Source: Monodelphis domestica
Lineage: Eukaryota > Chordata > Mammalia > Didelphimorphia > Didelphidae
Direction of reading: 5' to 3'
NCBI RefSeq assembly: GCF_027887165.1
Contig: NC_077235.1
Location: 17,817,383-17,881,382 of the forward strand
DNA length: 64,000 nucleotides
The translations under genes and the position numbers were made by a program. The notes below the pieces were generated by a model, which saw only the letters and a program-made list of their open reading frames with translations, did no database searches and was not told the DNA's origin. Below are positions 46,121-58,695 of this stretch, piece by piece (the first letter of the stretch is position 1; every line of letters starts with the position of its first letter).

Positions 46121-47034
46121 AGAAATAAGTAAATGGATAATTTTAGAGGAAACAAGATTTCTAAAACGTGATGCTTAGTAAAGTAAGCAACAATAGGAGA
46201 ATGGTTCATATAATAGCTACTTTAAAAATAATATTTGGGAAAAAATTTATCAAATTGAAATGAAGCCTATGAAAAGATGTTCTGGTTACAGTTGATAAGA
46301 CTACTTACTCTTCAATCCTGCCAGAAACAAACAAAAAATATTATGACTTGTGTCTTTTCATAATTACTCAGTATATTTAAAGGTCAACATATAAAATATA
46401 TTCATACCTTCATGGCTGAATATTTCTTAGGTGCAAATTGTGTCAATTTTATTTTACAAAACCCACAGTTCCCTCTCCTTCTGAAATTAAAAATTGGTAA
46501 CAATACAGTCAAACAATAAATCATTAAATCACTTTATATGAAGCAAATATTATGTTTGATGAGAATTATCATGGATTTAGGGTCGTTTTATTGTATGAGA
46601 TTAGGATATTTGGTCTCATGATATGAAACAATGTTCTTCATTGACTGAATTATGTTAGCCAAAGTCAAGGGATTATACTTTGTTGCTAGAAGTCATAGAA
46701 AGAACAAAAATGAATCAATTTCCCTCTGAGTTCTCTCCTTAAAAATGAGTATATGGTAGTCTGACCAGCTGAATCACTGCCATGTTCATTCCTTGTTTTA
46801 TTAAAAGCAAAATGGTAGGAAATAAACATTTAAGGTGATAAATATATTTTAAATTATTGGAGCCTCAGTTCCAAGGAGAACAAATGCCCACCCAAGAAGA
46901 TATGTTTAATGGAAGCTGAATTAACAGATATTTAATTATGCTATAAGAGATAATGAGAACAAAACCATACTATTTTCATTAAGGGTAAAGCAAGTAATAA
47001 ATTTAGAAAAAGACAAGTGTACAGACATGTAAAG
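46121..47034. other. Unassigned AT-rich stretch
   Basis: No gene or repeat was recognised on either strand. Confidence 0.35.
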
Positions 47035-47790
47035 GCATACTTTTTTAATTTAATTTTTAATTAAATTTAATTGATTAATTTAGAGCATTTTCCCAGTATT
47101 ACAAAAATCATGTTCTTTCCCTCCCGTAGCCAATGTGCAATTCCACTGGGTTTTATGTGTCATTGGTCAGGACCTATTTTCATATTATTGATATTTAAGG
47201 CATGGTTTTATAGACCGTTTTTTGTTGTCTTTGGTTAGACACCACAATCATTCTCTATTCCTCCCTCCCCCTCACACACTCACCATCAAACCCATTCCTA
47301 TAATAGAAACACTGAAGCAAATTCAGCTGACACAGTAAGCATGACTGATATTGTGTGCCACAACCTATACATGTAGACCAAATCTACGTACTCAGAGAAG
47401 AAACGTGTATTTCTTTTTCTGCTTTCAAAGTTATAAAGTGTTCACTGGAATTTGTCAGAGTTCAACTATTTTTGAGTGATACGATTTAAAATTATTGTAC
47501 CAACTGCATATGTTTTTCTCTGGATTCTTGTTTCTTCACATAGAATCATTTCCTATAAGTCCTCCCATGGTTCTCTGAATTGCTTGCATTTGTTTAAAAC
47601 TTGCTAACATTCATGTGCCACAATTTGTTCAGTCATTCCTCACTTGACAAGTGCCCTTTTCGACTTCTTTGCTACCATAAAGGAAGCATATTTGCCAAAT
47701 ACATTTTTTCTATAAATATAGCAAAGGTATACATCTATTTAAGGTATTCCTCCTCAAAACACAAGGGAAAAGACAATCAATGGAAAAGTT
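47035..47790 (-). mobile_element. Old L1-like LINE 3' part, antisense
   Basis: It shares 'caatgtgcaattccactggg' and, near 47620, 'tgccacaatttgttcagtca' with the L1 copies, but the middle (47200-47590) differs from the young L1. It is probably an older L1 subfamily with its own 3'UTR. Confidence 0.6.
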
Positions 47791-47945
47791 TCTAAAATTA
47801 AAAAAAATTGTCTTTTTGACTTACTAAAGAATTTCATTAAGCATGTACTTGTCTTGACTCTACTACTTTCACAGCAAGCCAAGGGAGCATTAAGACTGTT
47901 CCTGCTGAATGCAATTACTATGTAGTTATGTGAAGAGAGAAGCTG

Positions 47946-48150
47946 TTGGGTTTTTAACTCTCACCTTCCCTCTTATAATCAATACTACATATTGGTTCTA
48001 AGGCAGAAGAGCAGTAGGGGCTAGTCAATGGGGGTCAAGTGACTTGCCTAGGGTCACACAGCTAGGAAATATCTGAGGCCAAATTTGAACCCAGGACCTC
48101 CCATCTCTGGGCTTGGCTCTCAATCCACTGAGCTACCCAGCTGCTCTCTG
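47946..48150 (-). mobile_element. CORE-type SINE, antisense (first of pair)
   Basis: It runs from 'tttttaactctcaccttccc' to 'gctacccagctgctc' and matches the other short SINEs, with several changes. A second copy in the same orientation follows about 20 bases later. Confidence 0.85.
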
Positions 48151-48164
48151 GGAAAGTTGTTTTT

Positions 48165-48370
48165 AATTTTTTTAAAGAACCCTCACCTTCCATCTTGGAA
48201 TCAATACTGTGTACTGGTTTCAAGGCAGAAGAGTGGTAAGGGCTAGGCAATGGGGGTCAAGTGACTTGCCCAGGATCACACAACTGAGAAGTGTCTGAGG
48301 CCACATTTGAACCCAGGACCTCCCATCTCTAGGCCTGCCTCTCAATCCACTGAGCTACCCAGCTGCCCCC
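48165..48370 (-). mobile_element. CORE-type SINE, antisense (second of pair)
   Basis: It runs from 'tttttaaagaaccctcacct' to 'cagctgccccc'. The flanks 'aaagttgtttttaa' and 'agaaattgtttttaaa' look like a target-site duplication of its own, so it is an independent insertion rather than a tandem duplication of its neighbour. Confidence 0.85.
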
Positions 48371-49439
48371 AGAAATTGTTTTTAAAGAGAGCTGTATTTT
48401 GGGTCATCATAATTTAATGCATTCATTGTTTTCAGTGAGTCAAATCTTCCCGGCAAAGCAATGCAATGAAAGTAATTTTGAATAATTTCAGATACCAGGT
48501 GAAAGAATGGGAGAAAAAAAAGTTTCAAGACTGAACTGTCTAGCTGCAAAATGACTTGTCAGCACACAAAAAACAAGACAGAAAGGAGGTCAAGAGCCCG
48601 AAGTGTCAGGAATTTCTTCACATTTCGCTAAGTTAGTTTGAAATGTCTCTTTAAAAGAGCCAGGCTTGATTTTCATAAAGTAGATTTGCAAGAGAAGGTT
48701 ATTAATTGGTATAAAAATAAGCACACTTGAAAGCTAGCATTTTAGAATGTGATGTGAACCCCTGGAAGTGATTACATGTTTACATCTTTAAACTCTACTT
48801 TTGTATACCAAAGCACATTTGTAGATGTGAGTTTTTTTCCTATGATAATCAAAAGATCCATCTTGGAAAAAATCTTTGAAGCTACCTTCGTGATATACAT
48901 TAAAACACAATTTTATTTTATATTCTTAGCAGCAAGCATTTAGCTGAATAGAGATGCTAATAATGTCTCATCTCATCTATTTAGTTTATAACATGTCCTG
49001 GATCTGTTCTTGAAATATCAAAAAGCTTTCAGTGACTCTATTAGTTTAAGAAGAATATAGAAAAAGCAGCTGTTATCTGTATTTCCCTCCCACCCACTGG
49101 AATATTAGAGTCAATTTAGTTTGCAGCTTATGTCTGATTGGGATGATTATGCAGAAAGTCAGTGATAATGACACAACTTTAAGCCAGGTGTGTAGCTTCT
49201 TCCTCCATGCATGTGTGTAAAGTTTCAAAGAGGGGCAGCCGATTCTGAGACTTTTGAGTTAGGATGAAAAAAATGCCCCCACATTCAGTATTAGCCCACC
49301 TGAAATCAGTGCAGTGTAAAAGAAACAAGATGAAAACAAGTGTTAAAGCCCAAGGGAGGGAATCAGAGAATCAAGATTGAAAAGATAAAGGAAATTATAG
49401 GCCAAAGTACTGGAATCTGGAAAGGGATTGTTCAGCCTA
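48371..49439. other. Unassigned, low-repeat stretch
   Basis: No recognisable repeat or exon. No frame here has a motif. Confidence 0.35.
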
Positions 49440-49960
49440 GATACTCCAAATCTCATCTTTCATCTATGTTGATGTCTTCATTTTTCCTCTTGGAACTGAT
49501 AATCAACATGTTCCATTTTCTTTTTTCAATCATTTTGAAAATATAATATTTTAATGGATCTGTGATCTCATTGAAATGGCCTTTCCCTCTAATATTATAG
49601 CCGGTAACCATTCTAGACTTCCTCAGTTTGTACAACAGTTGCCTAAGTCTTCCCCCAAATTGACCTCATGCAGTGTACTGGAGACCTTTCTTAAAGTCTC
49701 CTGACACCATTCATGTGCCAGTGGTGTAAGCATCATGTTCACCTATTATGTGTTCTTTTTGTTGTATGATCAACAGGCCTCCTTTTCTAATTACTCGTGT
49801 ACTTAATAATCTTCTATTTGAGTTTTTGCCCACAATTTGGCATTGGCAATGTCTAGTTATACCCACCATGCATCTGTCCAATGTCCTTTGGTTGACTACA
49901 ATTTTCATTTGTGAGATTATAGCTCCTAATTTGTAGGCTTCTACCATTCCCAGAAGAATA
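49440..49960 (-). mobile_element. RTE-type LINE C-terminal fragment, antisense
   Basis: The minus-strand frame 49711-49947 encodes VNQRTLDRCMVGITR followed by a TRVIRKGG-like block. This resembles the QRAMERxMLGxxxxD...NxxIRxxTxV pattern at the C terminus of RTE/BovB LINE proteins. Downstream minus-strand text includes an RGKGHFNEITDP block. Frames are broken between the parts. Confidence 0.5.
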
Positions 49961-50833
49961 TTGACTTAAGATGCATCATTTGGTATAAAATCAGATAAAA
50001 GTCTCACTTCTCAAACATATAAGGAACTAAGTAAAATTTATAAGATCCCAAGTCATTACCCAGTTGACAAATGGTCAAAGGATGTGAATAAGCAGTTTTC
50101 AGATGAAGAAATCAAATATATTAATAATTATATGAAAAAATGTACTAAGCCCCTCTTGATTAGAGAAGTGCACATTAAAACAACTCTGCAGTCCTACCTC
50201 ATTCCTATCAGATTGGCCAATATGACAGTAAAGGAAAGTGATCGCTGTTGGAGGGGATGTGGCAAAACTGAGACACTAATGGTAGATTTGTGAACTGATC
50301 CAACCATCCTGGAGGGCAATTTGGAACTGTGCCCAAAGAGCTATAAAAATGCATAACCTTTTGGTCTAGTAACATCACTACTAGGTGTATATCCCAAAGA
50401 TGAAAAAAAGGGAAAAGACCTACCTATATAAAAATATTCATAGCTGCTCTTTTTGTGGTGGCAAAGAATTTGAAGCTGCAGGGAAATTTATCGGTTGGGG
50501 AGGCTAAACACATTGTGGCATACGATTGTGATGGAATACTATTGTGCTATAAGAAATGATGAACAAGATGGTTTCAGAAAGAGCTGGAAAGACCTATGTC
50601 AACTGATGCAGAGTGAAATAAGCAGAACCAAGAGGACATTCTATACAATAGCAATACTGTAGAATGATGAACTATGATAGTTGCTCTTAGCAATACAATG
50701 ATCCAGGAAAAATTTGAGGGACTTATAACAAAGAATGCTATCCACCTCCAGCGAAAGCATGATTGGAGTCAGAATGCAGATCAAAGCATATAGTTTTTCA
50801 CTTATTTGCATTTTTGTTTTTGGGTTTGGGTTT

Positions 50834-53052
50834 TTTTTAAACATTATTTTATTGGGTCATTTTCATACATTATTCATTGGAAACAGAGATAATTTTCTTT
50901 TCCTCTCCCCCCTCCTCCAGCCACCCCTCCCCTAGCCAATGTGCGATTCCACTGGGTATCACATGTGTCCTTGCTCTGAACCCATTTCCTTGTTGTTGGT
51001 ATTTGCATTAGGGTGCTCATTTAGCATCTCTCCTCAATCATATCCCCTCCACCCCTGTAGTCAAACAGTTGCTTTTCCTCTGTGTTTTTACTCCCACAGT
51101 TTGTCCTCTGCTTGAGGATAGTGTTTTTTCTCATAGATCCCTGCAGATTGTTCAGGGACATTGCATTGCCACTAATGGAGAAGTCCATTACCTTCGATTA
51201 TACCACAGTGTATCAGTCTCTGTGTACAATGTTCTCCTGATTATGCTCCTCTCACTCTGCATCACTTCCTGGAGGTTGTCCCAGTCTCCATGGAATTCCT
51301 CCACTTTATTATTCCTTTTAGCACATTAGAATTCCATCACCCACATATACCACAATTTGTTTAGCTATTCCTCAATTGAAGGGCATCCCCTCATTTTCCA
51401 ATTTTTGGCTACCACAAAGAGTGCAGCTATGAATATTCTTGTACAAGTCTTTTTCCTTATTATCTATTTGGGGTACAAACCCAGCCGTGCTATGGCTGGA
51501 TCAAAGGGCAAATAGTCTTTTATTGTCCTTTGGGCATAGTTCCAGATTGCCATCCACAATGGCTGGATCAATTCACAACTCCACCAGCAATGAATTAGTG
51601 TTCCCACTTTGCCACACCCCCTCCAACATTCATTACTTTCCTTTGCTGTCATGTTAGCCAATCTGCTAGGTGTGAGGTGATACCTCAGAGTTGTTTTGAT
51701 TTGAATCTCTATGATTATAAGAGATTTAGAACATTTTTTTCATGTGCTTATTAATAGTTTTGATTTCTTTAACTGAAAAGTACCTATTTGTGTCCCTTGC
51801 CCATTTTTCAATTGGAGTATGGAGTGATTTTTTGTACAGCTGGTTTAACTCTATAAATTTGAGTAATTAGACCTTTGTCAGAGGTTTTTGTTATGAAGAC
51901 TGTTCCCCAATTAATTGCCTCCCTTCTAATTTTAGTTACATTGGCTTTGTTTGTACAAAAACTTTTTAATTTGACATAGTCAAAATTATTTTACATTTTG
52001 TTACTCTTTCTAAGTCTTGCTTGGTTTTAAAATCTTTCCCTTCCCAAAGGTCTAACATGTATACTATTCTGTGTTCACCTAATTTACTTATAGTTTCCTT
52101 CTTTATGTTCAGGTCATTCACCTATTGTGAGTTTATCTTGGTGTAGGGTGTGAGGTGTTGATCCAAACCTAATCTCTCCCACACTGTCTTCCAATTTTCC
52201 CAGCAATTTTTATCAAATAGTGGATTTTTGTCCCAAAGCTGGGGTCTTTGGGTTTGTCATAGACTGTCTTGCTGAAGTCATTTACCCCAAGTCTATTCCA
52301 CTGATCCTCCTTTCTGTCTCTTAGCCAGTACCAAATTGTTTTAATGACCACTGCTTTGAAATATAGTTTGAGATCTGGGACTACAAGGCCACCTTCCTTC
52401 ATTTTTTTCCCATTATTTCCCTGGATATCCTTGATCCTTTATTCTTCCAAATGAACTTTGTTAAGGTTTTCTCTAATTCAGTAAAAAAAATTTTTTGGAA
52501 GTTCATTGGGTATGGCACTAAATAAATAGATAAGTTTGGGAAGGATGGTCATTTTTATTAGGCTAGCTTGTCCCACCCATGAGCAATCAATGTTTTTCCA
52601 ATTGTTTAGATCTAGTTTTAATTGTGTGGAGAGTGTTTGTAGTTGTGTTCATATAGTTCCTAAGTTTTTTATACTGTCCTAAGGTGAGTTTAAATGGAGT
52701 TTCTCTTTCTAATTCTTGCTACTGAGATGTGTTCGAGATATATAGAAATGCTGATGATTTATGCGGGTTTATTTTGTATCCTGCAACTTTGCTAAAGTCA
52801 TTGATTATTTCCAATAACCTTTTATTTGATTCTCTAGGTTTCTTTAATTAGACCGTCATATTATCCACAAAGAGTGATAGCTTGGTCTCCTCATTAACTA
52901 TTTTAATACCTTCAATTTCTTTTTCTTCTCTAATTGCTAATGCTAGTGTTTCTAGTACGATATGAGCTACTTTGTGACGCATCAATTTACCCCCATTTGT
53001 TTCTTTTCCCATTTCTTTTAGTATTAACCTCTTTTTTTCTTAGTTCTGGTTG

Positions 53053-53089
<37 letters not shown>

Positions 53090-53888
53090 ATACATACACA
53101 CACGTGTATGTATTTATGCATGCATATATCTATATACCTATTTATGTCTTGTCCTTTCATCCTATACAGTTTGTCACTGTTCCCTCTGAGTATAATTCTT
53201 CTAGCTGCCTGGGTGATAACAACAGTTTTTAAGAGTTACCAATGACCTCTCTTCTTATAGGGATACATATCATTTTAACTTATTGAGTCTCTTAAAAAAA
53301 ACCTTTTTTTTTGTTGTTGTTTTTCCCTTCTTTTTTAATTACCTTTTGATGATTCTCTTGAGTTCTGTGCTTGGACATATTAAATTCAATTTGGATGGGC
53401 TGAGTGTGCTCCGAGTCCTAAACTTCCTGGAAGGCTGGAGCAAACATGGAGGATCTCCACAGCTCTGGCCAGGCTGCCAGGTCTATGCTCCCTCTCGAGC
53501 TCCTTCTCCGCCGTCTGTGTTCGACGCTCTGAACTTATATCACAGCCCTGGTTGCAAGGTAAGCCCTCCAGACAGGCACCTTTGCCCACCCAGAAGTTCC
53601 CGTGGCCGCTGGAGTGTGGTAGTCTCAGTGCTCTGGGTGGGAGGGGGGAGGGGTCCTGGGACCTTCCTTCCGTCTTCCCCTTAAACCGAGTGTTCTCGGA
53701 TTCCGGCTTTTCGGGGGGTGGAGGTGGAGGGCGTACCTTTTGAATTAAGTCCAGCAGAAGGGTTCCCCAGTTCTGTGTTGTTGCTAACTTTGGTTTTCAG
53801 TCCTCTGGGAGCATTCAGTTTATGGTTGGTTAGGAAGGGTATTCAGAGGTCTGAACTTCTGCTCCTTCTACGCCGCCGCCATCTTCTG
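50834..53888 (-). mobile_element. Chimeric, internally deleted L1 with 5'UTR
   Basis: Read on the minus strand, it starts with a complete-looking L1 5'UTR (53888 down to about 53390). It then has a ~430-bp spacer that is not ORF1 or ORF2 and contains a TA/CA microsatellite (52965-53390), and continues with ORF2 from about codon 668 to the end and the 3'UTR with its tail. ORF1, the endonuclease and most of the reverse transcriptase are absent. The word 'gggtttgggttt' at 50822-50833 and 53889-53900 is an exact target-site duplication, so the shortened element inserted as one unit. ORF2 remnants have stops, and the FADD site is altered to VDN. Confidence 0.8.
53053..53106. repeat. TA/CA microsatellite
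   Basis: An alternating (TA)n run followed by imperfect CA and CATA repeats lies inside the spacer of the chimeric L1. Confidence 0.9.
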
Positions 53889-54290
53889 GGGTTTGGGTTT
53901 ATATATATATATGGTCATACGCTTTAAAAACTCACAATATGGAAATGTTTTGCATGATAATACATATATAACCTAGGTCTAAGTGCTTGCCAGCTGTGGG
54001 AGGTAGAGAGGAAGGGAGAAAACTGGCATCATATAACTTGAGAAAACTTATGTGAAATGTATGGCATGTAATTGGTAAGAAAACACATTACAAAAATAAA
54101 TTAAAACACTAGAAAGCAAAGAATACATGGAATTTTCTTTAAAATGATATGTAGCATCTATCTAACAATATCAGCAAGCATTGCCTGTAATAAGGATAAA
54201 CTAAAAACCTTCCCAATAAGATAAAGGATGAATCAAGGATGTCTATGATCACCACTTTTATTCAAGACTGTATTAAAAATGTTAGATATA

Positions 54291-54554
54291 CAGAAACGCA
54301 GAAAAAAAACACCATGATCAATCACATGATTCAATAGGGATATGATTAGGGTTTTGATGTTAAAGGATCACTCTACTGCAAATATGAATAACCTGGAAAT
54401 AGGTTTTGAACAGTGATACATGGATAACTCTGTGGAATTGCTTGTCAGCTTCAGGAGGGGGGGAGAATTAGCAGGGGTGACAGCATGAATCATGTAACCA
54501 TGGAAAAATATTCTAGCTAAAAAAGGGGGGAAGTCCTAATTAAAAATAAAAAGA
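54291..54554 (+). mobile_element. Very short L1 3' tail, sense, nested in L1
   Basis: L1 3'UTR text ('tatgattagggttttgatgt', 'ggattgcttgtcagctt'-like) with an A-rich tail. The flanks 'aatgttagatata' (54278-54290) and 'aatgttagctata' (54555-54567) are the target-site duplication. Confidence 0.85.
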
Positions 54555-55154
54555 AATGTTAGCTATAGCAATAAGAGAATAAAAAAATCAAAGCAATTAC
54601 TGTAGGCAAAAAGAAAACAAGACTGTCACTTTTGGGGGGATGATATGCTGGTATACTTAAAAAATCAATTTAAAAACTAGTTAAAATAATTAACAGTTTC
54701 AGTGAGGTTGCAGGATATAAAATAAACCCACATAAATCATCAGCATTTCTATATATTACCAAAAAAATCCAACAGGAAGAGATAAAAAGAGAAATTCCAT
54801 TAAAATAACTAAAGACAATATAAAATTCTTGAGAGTCTACCTATTAAAACAAACCCTAGGAACTATACAAAATACAATTAAAAACCACTTTTCAAACAAA
54901 TAAAAACAGATCTAAACAATTGGAGAAATATTAATTTCCTCTAAATTAATTTATTTCTTCAGTGCCATACCAATCAAAATTCCAAAAAATTATTTTAAAG
55001 TGGTAGAAAAAAATAAAATTCCCCTAGAAGAATAAAAGGTCAAGAATAAAAAGGGGATCAATGGGAAAAATGTGAAAGAAGGTGACTTAATAGGACTAGA
55101 TTTCAAACCATATTACAAAGTGGTAAACATTAAAACAGTATGGTGCTGGCTAAG

Positions 55155-55490
55155 AAACAGAGTGGGCAGCTAGGTATTACATTAATAAAGTGCCATTATT
55201 GGAGTCAATAATATTTAACTTCCTGAGTTCAAATCTGGCTTCACACATTTATAAGCTTTGTGATCCTGGACAAGTCATTTAACCCTGCTTTACTTCAGTT
55301 TCCTCTTCTATGACTCGGAGAAGGAAATATAAAATATTCTATTTTATTTTCTATTTATTATAATAAATAATAATATTTATTTATAATAATATATAATATA
55401 ATAATAATAAATAAAATATTCTATTTATTTGTCAAGAAAACCCCAAAGGTGGTCGCAAAGTCAGATAGGAATAAAACTACTGAAAAACAA
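55155..55490 (+). mobile_element. Long CORE-SINE with AT-rich expansion, sense
   Basis: It starts 'gggcagctaggtattacatt', has 'gagttcaaatctggcttcac' and ends 'aagaaaaccccaaaggtggt'. About 100 bases of AAT/TAT-rich sequence (55330-55430) have expanded in its middle, where the family normally reads aaatgg-type text. Confidence 0.75.
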
Positions 55491-56990
55491 CAAAGGAAAT
55501 AAAATGGTGGGTGGATGTTAAATGTCCATAGTAATATAGTATTTGGTAAACCTAAAGATCCAAGCTTTTGGATTAAGAGTTCATTATCTGACAAAAATTG
55601 CTGAAAAAAAAATAGAAAATAGTTCTCTAGAAACTACACATAGACTGACTTCTCACATTGTATACCAAGATAAGGTCAAAATGGGTACATTACTTAGACA
55701 AAGTGATACCATAAACAAATTACTGGAGTGTAGGAAATTTCACTCATTAGATCACTGGATAAGGAAGAATTTGTGACCAAAAAGGAGAGAAAGAGAATTT
55801 TGGAAAGTAAAACAAAGAACTTTAAATACATTAAATCAACATGTTTTTACACAAACAAAATAAGGACAGCCAAGATTGAAGGGAAAGAAAGAAACTGGGG
55901 AGGGGCATGGAATTTTAAAGCAAATTTCTCTGATACAGGTTTCATTTCTCAACTATATAGGAAGTAAGTTAAACTTATAAAAATAGAAATCATTTCCCAA
56001 ATAATAAGTGGTTAAAGGACATGAATCGACAGTTTTCAAAAAAGAAATCAGAGTTCTCTAGTCATATGAAAAAATGCTCTAAATCATTATTGATTAGAGA
56101 TTAGAGAAGTGTCAATTAAAAGCAATCTTAGGTGCCACCTCATGCCTGTCAGATTAATGTGACAGAAAATGAAAAATGCCAGTGAGGATATGGAAAGTTA
56201 TGATACCGTTATACTTTTGGTCAAACTGTGAACTGTTCCAAACATTCTGGAGAAAAATTTGAAATCATACCTAGAGGGCTATATAAAACTACCACTTTTG
56301 ACCAGAAATATCACTACAAAGTCCATATCTCAAAGAGATTTTTAAAAAGAGAATGTATAAATACAAAAAATACGTAGAGCACCTCTTTTTGTGGTAGCAG
56401 AGAATTGGAAATTGAAGGGATGTCTATCAACAAGTTGTGGTATATGATTGTGCTATAAGAAATGATGAGCAAGATGTTTAAGAAAAACCTCAGAAAACTT
56501 CTAACACTTGATGCAGAGTAAACAGAGCCAGGAAAAAGTTGTGATATTGTAAGGTGGTTAACTATAAGTTTACTATTATGATCAATGCAAAGATCTAAGA
56601 CAATTCTAAAACTTCTGATGAAAAATCCTATCCACCTCTAGAGAGAGAATTGATGGAGTCTGATACCCATTGAAGCATAATTTTTTCACTTTATTTTTCC
56701 TGGGTCTTTTTTGCAACATGGCTTATATGGAAATGTTTTGAATGGTTTCACATGTCTAAATGATATCATGTTTCTTGCCTTCTCAATGTGTGGGGAGGAG
56801 GTGTGAAAGCAGACAAGAATTCAGACTTCAAAAAAATTTTAAATAAATGTTAAAGAATGATTTTTTTTTGTTTTTTGAAAAGTAAATCTTTAAGATCCTC
56901 TTGATAAAATTAATATGGTGGCTATTTAAAGAACTAAATAACAAATGGCAACAAATTAAAACTGGTTTGCTATCTAAATAGTGGTCTATT

Positions 56991-57292
56991 CTATAAGAAC
57001 ACTACATTCAGAGGAAAAACTGTGGGAATAGAAGCACAGAAGAAAAACAACTGCTTGATCACATGGGTCAATGGGGATATGGTTGGGGATGTAGATTCTA
57101 AACAATCATTCTAGTGCAAATATCAATAATATGGAAATAGGTTTTAATCAAGGACACATGTTAAAACCAGAGGAATTGCATGTTAGCTATGGGAGGGGGT
57201 TGGAGGAGAGCAGGGAAAGAACATAAATCTATAACCATGGGAAAATATTCTAAATGAATTAATTAAACCTTTCCAAAAAATAAAATAAAATA
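56991..57292 (+). mobile_element. Short L1 3' tail, sense
   Basis: L1 3'UTR with an A-rich tail. The flanks 'aatagtggtctatt' (56977-56990) and 'aataatggtctatt' (57293-57306) form a target-site duplication with one mismatch. Confidence 0.9.
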
Positions 57293-57306
57293 AATAATGG
57301 TCTATT

Positions 57307-57669
57307 ATCACTAAATCTTGCAACTGGATTCAAACAAAGAATACTTCTTAATCACAGGAGGGAAGGAGAGGGTGATTGCTAGCCCTCATCCCTGAACTTC
57401 AAACTAATGTGTTATTTATTCCCCATCCTTCATCTATTTAACCAGTCATGTCCTCAACCCCATGATGTCAACTCTCCTGTTCTATTCTTTGTTCTATACT
57501 TTCCAAAAATCTATAAAAGAGGAGCTATCTTTTTTCTTGGGGCCTTTGGCTAGAAAATGAGGCAGCCAGTGAACCATCTTATTCTCAGGTGCATGCCCCA
57601 ATAATAATATGATTTTTCTTATAGAAACATGACTTGGTTTATCTTTTTGTAAAATTTTACTAATGACAA
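57307..57669. other. Unassigned stretch
   Basis: No recognised gene or repeat. Confidence 0.3.
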
Positions 57670-58695
57670 TCCTTACCCTTCATCTTTTCTATTTCCATAC
57701 TATCTTAACTCATCAGCTCTCATTGATTCAGTCACAATGTGTATAATACTCAGCTACATTTTCCTGTTCTGCTCTTCTCTCCTGACTTCCATTCTCAAAT
57801 AATCAATTGTTTATTGGTCATTTGTAACTAGATATCCAGACATTTTAAACTTCACATGTTCAAAAGAGAACACGTTATCTTTCTTACAGACTCACTATAT
57901 TCTGAATTTTCCTTTAACTGTTAATGGGACCACCATTCCTCCTGGCATGTATCTACTTATTCAATCAGCTGCCAGATCCTGTCATAACTACCTTTATAGT
58001 ATCTTTCATTAGACATGGTCTTATTTCTTCTAACATAGGTGCTACTGGGAAGCAGGCTCTCATTATCTCACCCAAGAATGAGCTTCTGGTTGGTCTCCCT
58101 AGCTCAAGTCCTGAGTCCTGTTCCAATAAAATCCATCTTATTCTTACAGAAAAAGTAATTTTCTTCAAGTGCTAGCCTGGCAGTGTCGTATACTTCTTAA
58201 CTTACCCCACTCAATAAACTCTAACAGCTCCCAGTTACACTGAGGATCATATGCAAAATTCTTTATTTGGCATTTTTCTGTCTTTCCAGCATTCTTATAC
58301 ATCACTTCTCACCATGTACTCTACAATCCGATGACACTGCCTTGTTGCTAGTCCTCACATATGACACCTATCTTATGATTCCGTGCCTTTTTACTGGCAT
58401 TCCCTCTTTTTTTTTTTTCGATTGGGTTCCCTAACTTCAAGAATCAACTGAAATCCCACTTTGGACAAGGGACTCTTCCTGCCCTTTTCCTCCTCTCTGT
58501 TAGTTCTCTCCTTCTGAGATGACCTCCAATTTACCTTGTATAGACTTTTTCTATACACACAGATGTCTGTGTGTTGTTTCCATTAGCATATAAACTCCTT
58601 GAGGACAAGAACTGTTTGTGCTTTTCTTTGTATCCTCAGTATTTGATCCAATACCTGATGGTAAGCATTTAATAAGCCCTTATTGATATACTGTG
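57670..58695 (+). mobile_element. L2 LINE 3' half, sense
   Basis: The order of blocks follows the L2-type LINE end: 'cagacattttaaacttcaca' then 'tgttcaaaagaga', 'gagcttctggttggtctccc', 'ccactcaataaactctaaca', 'ctccttgaggacaagaactg', and a final 'taagcatttaataagccctt'. A short open frame (57924-58175) is a relic of ORF2. It is the same family as the antisense copy at 24050-25330. Confidence 0.7.

Larger units (their letters stand above)
49975..54105 (+). mobile_element. 5'-truncated L1, sense, split by a chimeric L1
   Basis: Late ORF2 ('gatgaagaaatcaaatatat', CWRGCGK motif near 50247) and 3'UTR run to about 50833, then resume at 53901 and end in an A-rich tail near 54100. The interruption is the antisense element at 50834-53888. 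Frames are broken. Confidence 0.85.
54130..56870 (+). mobile_element. 5'-truncated old L1, sense
   Basis: It begins in the reverse-transcriptase part of ORF2 (motif B region near 54215, a GDDMLVYL-like block near 54640) and runs to a 3'UTR and A-rich end near 56870. Two short open stretches (55543-55776, 55773-55967) are remnants of the ORF2 C-terminal half. An L1 tail (54291-54554) and a CORE-SINE (55155-55490) are nested in it. Confidence 0.82.

Noticed and set aside
52934..53245. 103-codon frame with Tyr-Ile repeats
   Set aside because: It is the translation of a TA microsatellite in the chimeric L1 spacer.
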